Below, one piece after another: positions 1 through 5,123 of a DNA stretch of 7,193 bases. Within the stretch, counting starts at the first letter, position 1. Each line of letters begins with the position of its first letter. The stretch comes from Enterocloster bolteae (lineage in GTDB: Bacteria; Bacillota_A; Clostridia; Lachnospirales; Lachnospiraceae), in contig JAETTS010000123.1 of NCBI GenBank assembly GCA_021769025.1, forward strand, positions 1-7,193, read 5' to 3'. The notes below the pieces were generated by a model that had not been told where the DNA came from, made no database searches, and worked only from the letters and a program-made list of their open reading frames with translations. The translations under genes were made by a program, and so were the position numbers.

Positions 1-890
1 TCCAGGAAGCGTTTCCGGATGCTAAGGCTGCTTCCAGTGAAGCGGAAGTTCTGGCAGATCCGGAAGTGAAATTGGTATGCGGCGCTGCGGTAACCAGTGA
101 GCGGTGTGCTTTGGGGCTTAGGGTTATGGAGGCAGGCAAGGATTATTTTACGGACAAGGCTCCTCTTACCACTTTAAAACAGCTGGAGCAGGCTAAGGAG
201 ATGGTGGCAAAGACAGGGAAAAAGTACATGGTTTACTACAGTGAACGAATCCATGTGGAGGCTGCTGTGTATGCCGGACAGTTGATTAAAGAGGGAGCCA
301 TCGGAAGGGTGATCCAGGTTTTGGGTATGGGCCCCCACAGAATCGGCGATCCCAAGGGCCGTCCGGACTGGTTCTTTGAGCAGGAAAAGTATGGCGGAAT
401 CTTGTGTGATATCGGAAGCCATCAGATTGAGCAGTTCCTGTATTTTGCGGATGTGAAGGATGCTACGGTGGTGAGAAGCCAGATTGCAAACTATGGACAC
501 AAGGATCATCCGGGCCTCAATGATTTTGGCGACTGTGTGCTGGTAGGGGACAATGGAACTACCATGTATTTCCGTGTGGACTGGTTTACGCCGGACGGGC
601 TGGGAACCTGGGGGGACGGAAGAATGTTTATCCTGGGAACGGAAGGCTACATTGAGCTGCGGAAGTATATTAATGTGGGAACCGGGGATGGAACCAGCAA
701 CCATGTGTTCATGGTAAATAAAGAGGGCGAGCATCACTATGAAGTGACTGGAAAGGTAGGATTTCCGTATTTTGGCCAGCTGATTCTGGACTGTATCAAC
801 CGTACGGAGAATGCTATGACACAGGAACATGCGTTTAAGGCGGCGGAGCTGTGTGTAAAGGCGCAGATGCAGGCAAGCATTTTGGAGTAG
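1..890 (+). CDS. Gfo/Idh/MocA-family NAD(P)-dependent oxidoreductase, 5'-truncated by the window edge
   Basis: The reading frame is open from the first complete codon at position 3 to the TAG at 888-890. The visible 295 residues are therefore the C-terminal part of a longer protein. The GTG at 66 is internal and not the start, because the 21 codons before it already read like family sequence (helix, then LADPEVKLV). The N-terminal GxGxxG nucleotide loop is missing, probably about 40 residues outside the window. Visible family landmarks are the end of the Rossmann fold with DKAP (visible residues 51-54) where many relatives have EKP, and the C-terminal alpha/beta domain with GGILCDIGSHQIEQ (about 131-144), whose D136 and H140 match the catalytic-region motif. 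Such enzymes oxidise or reduce hydroxyl/keto groups of sugars, inositols or glycosides in the cytoplasm; the substrate cannot be read here. It lies 76 bases upstream of the GntR gene in the same direction and resembles the downstream oxidoreductase only at family level. Family confident, substrate unknown. Confidence 0.88.
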   Translation, partial: QEAFPDAKAASSEAEVLADPEVKLVCGAAVTSERCALGLRVMEAGKDYFTDKAPLTTLKQLEQAKEMVAKTGKKYMVYYSERIHVEAAVYAGQLIKEGAIGRVIQVLGMGPHRIGDPKGRPDWFFEQEKYGGILCDIGSHQIEQFLYFADVKDATVVRSQIANYGHKDHPGLNDFGDCVLVGDNGTTMYFRVDWFTPDGLGTWGDGRMFILGTEGYIELRKYINVGTGDGTSNHVFMVNKEGEHHYEVTGKVGFPYFGQLILDCINRTENAMTQEHAFKAAELCVKAQMQASILE

Positions 891-909
891 GGCTGGCTGA
901 GGGCAGCAA

Positions 910-920
910 TTGTAAAACTG
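910..920 (+). promoter_or_regulatory. Possible GntR/FadR-type operator half-match upstream of the regulator gene
   Basis: The 11 bases TTGTAAAACTG fit the published FadR-subfamily pattern TNGTNNNACNA at every fixed position but the last. They lie in the 76-base gap before the GntR-family gene, where an autoregulatory site would be expected. The core GT-N3-AC (912-918) is short and not fully palindromic, so a chance match is quite possible. No convincing sigma-70 promoter was found in this gap. Confidence 0.22.
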
Positions 921-957
921 GAGATGGAATCGCTTCGAAAAGCAGCATGGTTTGTAT

Positions 958-963
958 GGAGGG
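958..963 (+). promoter_or_regulatory. Ribosome binding site deciding the GntR-regulator start
   Basis: GGAGGG lies 3 bases before the ATG at 967, with its GGAGG core 4 bases before it. A longer frame opens with TTG at 952, but that start would place this Shine-Dalgarno sequence inside the gene and has no purine-rich site of its own. ATG 967 is therefore preferred, although the spacing is shorter than ideal. Confidence 0.65.
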
Positions 964-966
964 TAT

Positions 967-1641
967 ATGCTTGTTTTGGAAAGGCTTCATGGGGAAGGGG
1001 CAAGGGAATATGTTCTGCGGGTATTGAAAAAGAATATTATTGAATGTGTTCTGAAGCCTGGTGAGATGCTATCGGAGAATACGTTGACAGAGGAGCTTCA
1101 TGTCTCCAGGACTCCGGTTCGGGAGGCGCTGGTGGAAATGTCAAAGATCGATCTGATAGAAGTATTGCCCAAGAGGGGAAGCCGTGTCACAAAAATTGAT
1201 TATGCTTTGGTGGAGGAGTCTAATTTTGCCAGAAAGGTTTTGGAGAAGGCGATCGTAGAGATCTGCTGTGAGCTGGGTGAACTGCCGGATCTGGGGGAGA
1301 TGGAGGAGAATATCCGGCTTCAGAAGCAGTATCTCCATGCCTCCAATCAGGGCCGGCTTCTGGAATTGGATGATGAGTTTCACCGTCTGCTGTTTAAGCT
1401 GGCGGGGAAGCAGCATGTCTATGAGTATCTGGAGGATATCCGGATTCCATTTGACCGTATCCGGTATCTGTCTCTCCTGGTTATTGTGGATCTTCAGACC
1501 GTCAATGACCATATTGAGATTTTAAATGCTGTCCGGACTCATAATAAGGAGATGGCTTTTTCTGTTATGGACAAACATTTATCTCGGTACTTGTATGACA
1601 AGTCGGCGATCGTGAGACGGTTTCCGGATTATATTATTTAA
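967..1641 (+). CDS. GntR-family transcriptional regulator, FadR/FCD subfamily
   Basis: The predicted 224-residue protein has the usual length and two-domain layout of FadR-like GntR regulators. The N-terminal winged helix spans about residues 12-76. Its recognition helix VSRTPVREAL (46-55) is followed by the wing RGSRVTKID (70-78). The C-terminal all-helical FCD ligand domain covers about residues 80-215. It shows LDDEFHRLLFKLAG (134-147), NDHIEIL (180-186) and MDKHL (201-205). D135, H139, H182 and H204 look like the acidic/histidine set that binds a metal and a carboxylate-type or sugar-acid effector in many FCD proteins. It is a cytoplasmic DNA-binding dimer in its family and usually represses neighbouring catabolic genes. 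It sits between two oxidoreductase genes on the same strand, so a local role is likely, including autoregulation. A TTG start at 952 would add five residues and is less likely. Family call is strong; effector and targets are inferred. Confidence 0.93.
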   Translation: MLVLERLHGEGAREYVLRVLKKNIIECVLKPGEMLSENTLTEELHVSRTPVREALVEMSKIDLIEVLPKRGSRVTKIDYALVEESNFARKVLEKAIVEICCELGELPDLGEMEENIRLQKQYLHASNQGRLLELDDEFHRLLFKLAGKQHVYEYLEDIRIPFDRIRYLSLLVIVDLQTVNDHIEILNAVRTHNKEMAFSVMDKHLSRYLYDKSAIVRRFPDYII

Positions 1642-1650
1642 CCATATAAT
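1628..1650. repeat. Perfect 7-base inverted repeat overlapping the regulator stop codon; candidate operator
   Basis: ATTATAT (1628-1634) and ATATAAT (1644-1650) are exact reverse complements separated by 9 bases, 23 bases in all. The element overlaps the last codons and TAA stop of the GntR-family gene. Its right arm contains TATAAT (1645-1650), and it is directly followed by a TTGACA hexamer. The stem is pure A/T, too weak for an RNA terminator, so a protein-binding site is the more natural reading. AT-rich palindromes also arise by chance. Confidence 0.4.
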
Positions 1651-1653
1651 GTA

Positions 1654-1682
1654 TTGACAGGGGAATGGAAACTGCATTTTAT
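1654..1682 (+). promoter_or_regulatory. Candidate sigma-70-type promoter for oxidoreductase 2 and the GH3 gene
   Basis: A perfect -35 hexamer TTGACA (1654-1659) is followed after 17 bases by TTTTAT (1677-1682), which matches the -10 consensus at four of six positions. Transcription would begin near 1690, about 25 bases before the ATG at 1716. An alternative -10, TATAAT at 1645-1650, is perfect but has only a poor -35 match (TTCCGG at 1622-1627). Either choice would start transcription between the regulator and the second oxidoreductase. Confidence 0.45.
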
Positions 1683-1705
1683 TTTAAGGTGCGCCGCAGC
1701 GCAGG

Positions 1706-1711
1706 AAGGAG
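1706..1711 (+). promoter_or_regulatory. Ribosome binding site deciding the oxidoreductase-2 start
   Basis: AAGGAG ends 4 bases before ATG 1716. The frame is also open from an ATG at 1665, but that would add a 17-residue arginine-rich extension before the Rossmann strand, has no good Shine-Dalgarno sequence, and lies inside the candidate promoter. Starting at 1716 puts the dinucleotide-binding GTGNIA at residues 8-13, as is normal for the family. Confidence 0.75.
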
Positions 1712-1715
1712 AATT

Positions 1716-2879
1716 ATGTTAAAGGCAGCAATTGTTGGTACGGGTAATATTGCCCCTCAGCATGTGAAAGGGCTTTTGGAGTTTCCGGAGCGTGTGAAGA
1801 TTGTGGCTCTCTGTGATATTTATCCGGAAAAGGCAGAGAAGATGAAGGAGAAATATCAGCTGGATTGCCAGGTGTTTGATGACCATCAGAAGATGATTGA
1901 GGCGATGCCGGACATTGATATTGTACATGTGTGTACTCCGCCTTATGTTCATGCGGAGATTGCCATTCATTCCATGGATGCAGGGATGAATGTGGTGGTT
2001 GAGAAGCCTATGGCTACCTGCCTGGCGGAGTGTGACGCCATGCTGGAGGCGGAGGAGAGGAATCATGTTACCATGGGATGCATTGCCCAGAACCGGTTCC
2101 GCAATTCTATCTATAAGCTGAAGAAGACTGCGGACAGCGGTCTGGCCGGAAAGATTGTCTGTGCTCATGTGAACTCTCTGTGGTGGAGAGGCCACTGTTA
2201 TTATGACCTGTGGTGGAGAGGCCTGTGGGAAAAGGAGGGCGGCGGCCCTACCCTGAATCATGCGGTTCACCATATTGATATGATTAACTGGATTATGGGA
2301 GAGCTTCCCACGGAAGTTATGGCAATGCTGACCAATGTGATGCATGATAATTCTGAGGTGGAGGATCTGTCTCTGGCAGCTCTCCGCTACAGCAACAACA
2401 GCATCGCGGAGGTGACCAGCTCTGTGGTTCACCACGGTGAGGAGCAGGGGATTGTCCTTCAGTGTGCGGATGCCAAGATTGCAGCGCCGTGGGATATAAA
2501 GGCGGAGTTGACCAGGCCTAACGGATTCCCCATTGAAGAACGGAATCAGGAACTGATTGATAAGATAACGGAATTTTATAATGGCATTCCGGATCTGCCG
2601 TATGAGGGGCACACCGGAGAGATCGACAATTATCTGACGGCCCTTGAGACAGGCAGCAGGCCGATGATCACGGGGATTGACGGGAGAAAGACGGTGGAAC
2701 TGATTACTGCCATTTATAAGGCCGGATGCAAGAAGATGCTGGTGGAACTGCCCATTGCCAAGGAGGATGAGTATTATACGTTTGAGGGGATCCTGAAGAA
2801 TGCGGTTCATTTTTATAAGAAGGCTGCAGCTGTGGAGAATTTTGTGACTGAGGATATTACGGTTGGAAATTACAAATAA
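1716..2879 (+). CDS. Gfo/Idh/MocA-family NAD(P)-dependent sugar/glycoside oxidoreductase, complete
   Basis: The 387-residue protein is a full-length member of the glucose-fructose/inositol dehydrogenase family. An N-terminal Rossmann fold (about 1-120) carries GTGNIA (8-13). D34 at the end of the second strand (ALCDIY) usually indicates NAD rather than NADP preference. The conserved VVVEKP ends with E96-K97-P98, K97 being the expected catalytic/nicotinamide-site lysine. The C-terminal alpha/beta domain contains the signature GGGPTLNHAVHHIDMINW (175-192), with H186 and D188 as likely active-site residues, preceded by two LWWRG motifs (155-159, 165-169). It should catalyse reversible oxidation of a hydroxyl on a cyclic polyol, sugar or glycoside in the cytoplasm. 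It lies 26 bases before the GH3 gene and is probably co-transcribed with it, so a sugar or glycoside handled by that hydrolase is the best substrate guess. The exact reaction (inositol 2-dehydrogenase-like, anhydrofructose reductase-like or glycoside 3-oxidation) cannot be decided from sequence. Confidence 0.92.
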   Translation: MLKAAIVGTGNIAPQHVKGLLEFPERVKIVALCDIYPEKAEKMKEKYQLDCQVFDDHQKMIEAMPDIDIVHVCTPPYVHAEIAIHSMDAGMNVVVEKPMATCLAECDAMLEAEERNHVTMGCIAQNRFRNSIYKLKKTADSGLAGKIVCAHVNSLWWRGHCYYDLWWRGLWEKEGGGPTLNHAVHHIDMINWIMGELPTEVMAMLTNVMHDNSEVEDLSLAALRYSNNSIAEVTSSVVHHGEEQGIVLQCADAKIAAPWDIKAELTRPNGFPIEERNQELIDKITEFYNGIPDLPYEGHTGEIDNYLTALETGSRPMITGIDGRKTVELITAIYKAGCKKMLVELPIAKEDEYYTFEGILKNAVHFYKKAAAVENFVTEDITVGNYK

Positions 2880-2888
2880 AGGTGACAG

Positions 2889-2902
2889 AAAGGAATAAAG
2901 GG
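2889..2902 (+). promoter_or_regulatory. Ribosome binding region of the GH3 gene
   Basis: Two purine-rich candidates precede ATG 2906: AAAGGA (2889-2894), with an 11-base gap, and AAAGGG (2897-2902), with a 3-base gap. Neither spacing is ideal. The frame also opens at GTG 2882, but no Shine-Dalgarno sequence precedes that codon and the added residues do not resemble family sequence, so ATG 2906 is preferred. Confidence 0.5.
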
Positions 2903-2905
2903 CTC

Positions 2906-5008
2906 ATGACGGATTTTGAGAAACAGGCCAGGGAATTGGTTGACAAGATGACCTTGGAGGAGAAAGCATCCCAGCTGAATTTTGATGCGCCGGCGATTCC
3001 CAGGCTGGGGATTCCCAGGTATCACTGGTGGAATGAGGCTCTTCACGGACTGGCGAGAGCAGGTACGGCTACCATGTTTCCACAGTCTATCGCTTTGGCG
3101 GCGATGTTTGATTCGGAGGAGATGGGGAAGATTGGGGACATTATCTCCACGGAGGCCAGGGCGAAATACAATGCGTATTCTTCGGAGGATGACAGGGATA
3201 TCTATAAGGGACTGACGCTGTGGTCTCCCAACGTCAATATTTTCCGTGACCCCAGATGGGGAAGGGGCCATGAGACTTATGGGGAGGATCCGTATCTGAC
3301 ATCTGAACTGGGAGTGGCGTTTATAAAGGGGATTCAGGGCGACGGGAAGTACTTGAAGGCAGCGGCCTGCGCCAAGCATTTTGCGGTACACAGCGGTCCG
3401 GAGGAGCTGCGCCATGAGTTTGATGCGGTGGTTTCGGACAAGGACCTGTGGGAGACGTATCTGCCGGCGTTTGAGGCGTGTGTGAAGGATGCCAAGGTAG
3501 AGGGGATCATGGGGGCCTACAATCGGACCAACGGAGAGCCTTGCTGTGGAAGTCAGTTTTTGATGAAGGATATCTTAAGGGGAAAATGGGGCTTTGAGGG
3601 GTATTATACGTCTGACTGCTGGGCCATCAAGGATTTCCACGAGAATCATCATGTGACGGATACTGCCACGGAATCAGCGGCGCTGGCCCTTAAGATGGGG
3701 TGTGACATCAACTGCGGCAATACGTACTTAAAGATCATGCAGGCGTACCAGGAGGGACTGGTGACGGAGGAGGACATTACGGAGGCTGCTGTACGGGCTA
3801 TGCGTACCAGATTCAGGCTGGGGCTTTTTGCGGATGACTGTGAGTATGACTCTATCTCTTATGAGGAGATTGCCAGCAGGGAGCACAGGCAGGCAGCAAT
3901 TGAAGCGGCGGAAAAATCGGTGGTTCTTCTGAAGAATGACGGGATTTTGCCTCTTGACAAGGGCATGGAGATGCTGGCGGTGATCGGTCCCAATGCAGAC
4001 AGCAGGTGGCCTCTCATCGGCAATTATCACGGCACGGCTCCCAGATACATTACTGTGCTGGAAGGAATCGAGATGGTGGCGGAGAATATCCGGATTCATT
4101 ATTCGGAAGGATGTCATACCATGAAAGACCGGGTGGAAGAGCTGGCTCTTCCGGATGACCGGATATCTGAGGCGGTGTACGCTGCGAAAAAGGCTGGAAA
4201 GGCCATCGTCTGTGTGGGGCTGGATGAGCGCTATGAAGGGGAACAGCATGACGTGGGAAACCGGTTTGATGAGACCAGTATGGCGGATAAGCCTACCACA
4301 GCCTTACCGGACAGCCAGATTCGTCTTCTGAATGCGTTGATTGAGACAGGCGCGGATCTGGTGGTGGTGAATATGACAGGAAGCGCGGTGGAATTGAAAT
4401 GGCTTCAGGAAGCGCCCAATGTAAAGGCTATCCTTCAGGGATGGTATCCAGGGGCGGAAGGAGGATTGGCCATTGCCAGGATTTTGTTCGGTGATGTGAA
4501 TCCTTCCGGGAAACTGCCGGTTACTTTCTATGCCTCTGCTGAGGGGATGCCGTCTATCACGGATTATTCCATGAAGGGAAGGACATACCGGTATCTGGAG
4601 ACAGTGCCTATGTATCCTTTTGGATATGGGTTAAGTTATACTACATTTGCGTATTCGGATCTTGGGGCAGAGGTGCAGGAAGACGGCGTGAAGGTGAGGG
4701 TGACGGTTGAGAACACCGGAGCGGTGGACGGAGACGAGGTGACAGAAGTTTATGTTAAGGATACCCAGTCCCGGTTCGAGGTGAGAAACCATCATCTGGC
4801 GGCGTTTAAGAGATTTCATCTGAAGGCAGGCGAGAAGCAGACCATAGAGCTGTTGATTCCCGAGAAACAGTTTATGGTAGTCAATGACCAGGGAATGCGG
4901 ATAAAAGACGGTTCCCGGTTTGCCCTGTATGTGGGAGGAACCCAGCCGGATTTAAGAAGCGAGGAACTGACCGGGCAGAGGCCTCTTGAGACGGTGATAC
5001 AGTATTGA
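2906..5008 (+). CDS. Glycoside hydrolase family 3, cytoplasmic beta-xylosidase/beta-glucosidase type
   Basis: The 700-residue protein has the three parts expected of this GH3 group. The TIM-barrel domain (about 10-310) includes YHWWNEALHGLAR near the start, FRDPRWGRGHETYGEDP, K157-H158 in the substrate site and TSDCW (235-239), whose D237 is the expected catalytic nucleophile. The alpha/beta sandwich domain (about 340-560) contains CVGLDERYEGEQ (436-447); E444 or E446 is the candidate acid/base. After PFGYGLSYTTF (571-581) comes a fibronectin-III-like domain (about 600-690). The WWNEALHG and GHETYGEDP signatures are shared by bacterial xylan 1,4-beta-xylosidase-type and related beta-glucosidase-type enzymes, so xylosides or glucosides are the likely substrates. 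The reaction is retaining hydrolysis releasing a terminal non-reducing sugar. No signal peptide is present, so it should act inside the cell on imported oligosaccharides or glycosides. It follows oxidoreductase 2 by 26 bases and is the last gene before the terminator. Family is certain; sugar specificity is not. Confidence 0.95.
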   Translation: MTDFEKQARELVDKMTLEEKASQLNFDAPAIPRLGIPRYHWWNEALHGLARAGTATMFPQSIALAAMFDSEEMGKIGDIISTEARAKYNAYSSEDDRDIYKGLTLWSPNVNIFRDPRWGRGHETYGEDPYLTSELGVAFIKGIQGDGKYLKAAACAKHFAVHSGPEELRHEFDAVVSDKDLWETYLPAFEACVKDAKVEGIMGAYNRTNGEPCCGSQFLMKDILRGKWGFEGYYTSDCWAIKDFHENHHVTDTATESAALALKMGCDINCGNTYLKIMQAYQEGLVTEEDITEAAVRAMRTRFRLGLFADDCEYDSISYEEIASREHRQAAIEAAEKSVVLLKNDGILPLDKGMEMLAVIGPNADSRWPLIGNYHGTAPRYITVLEGIEMVAENIRIHYSEGCHTMKDRVEELALPDDRISEAVYAAKKAGKAIVCVGLDERYEGEQHDVGNRFDETSMADKPTTALPDSQIRLLNALIETGADLVVVNMTGSAVELKWLQEAPNVKAILQGWYPGAEGGLAIARILFGDVNPSGKLPVTFYASAEGMPSITDYSMKGRTYRYLETVPMYPFGYGLSYTTFAYSDLGAEVQEDGVKVRVTVENTGAVDGDEVTEVYVKDTQSRFEVRNHHLAAFKRFHLKAGEKQTIELLIPEKQFMVVNDQGMRIKDGSRFALYVGGTQPDLRSEELTGQRPLETVIQY

Positions 5009-5013
5009 CAGAG

Positions 5014-5063
5014 AAAACCCCTGGCGGTACATGCTTTGATGGGCATGTGCTGCCAGGGGTTTT
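5014..5063. terminator. Long bidirectional intrinsic terminator between convergent genes
   Basis: Arms 5014-5034 and 5043-5063 pair along all 21 positions, 19 Watson-Crick and two G-U, around an 8-base loop (TTTGATGG). The stem has a GC-rich block, CCCCTGGC with GCCAGGGG, flanked by AAAA on the left and TTTT on the right. On either strand the hairpin therefore ends in a run of four Ts. It begins 5 bases after the GH3 stop and lies 60 bases beyond the stop of the minus-strand gene, so it can serve both. The T tracts are short and then interrupted (TTTTGTGT on +, TTTTCTCT on -), so efficiency is uncertain. Confidence 0.85.
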
Positions 5064-5123
5064 GTGTATCTGTGTTACTTTCCCGGAAAAACGGACTGGA
5101 AAGACAATGTAGAAAGGCTTCTC

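Noticed and set aside
174..830. 218-codon open frame on the minus strand opposite oxidoreductase 1
   Set aside because: It is antisense to a well-supported gene and shows no domain or convincing start signal.
2178..2223. Exact 16-base direct repeat (CTGTGGTGGAGAGGCC at 2178-2193 and 2208-2223)
   Set aside because: It is in frame and encodes LWWRG twice, ten codons apart. Relatives commonly have Trp/Arg-rich motifs on both sides of a YYD segment here, so it is probably two conserved motifs with the same codons rather than a mobile or regulatory repeat.
1719..2810. Long open frame on the minus strand opposite oxidoreductase 2
   Set aside because: It lies wholly antisense to a gene with clear family motifs. 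Its translation is rich in His/Arg/Leu with no recognisable domain, a usual shadow of the real coding frame.
2870..3415. 181-codon minus-strand frame opposite the start of the GH3 gene
   Set aside because: Its composition looks like a shadow frame, and it is opposite highly conserved GH3 motifs.
901..3902. GGCAGCAATTG recurring at about 902, 1724 and 3893
   Set aside because: Two of the copies encode Ala-Ala-Ile in unrelated contexts, and spacing and flanks are unrelated. It is best explained by codon preference and chance.
5079..5089. TTTCC-C-GGAAA near-palindrome after the terminator
   Set aside because: Five-base arms with a one-base loop cannot form a useful hairpin, and no promoter or gene depends on it.
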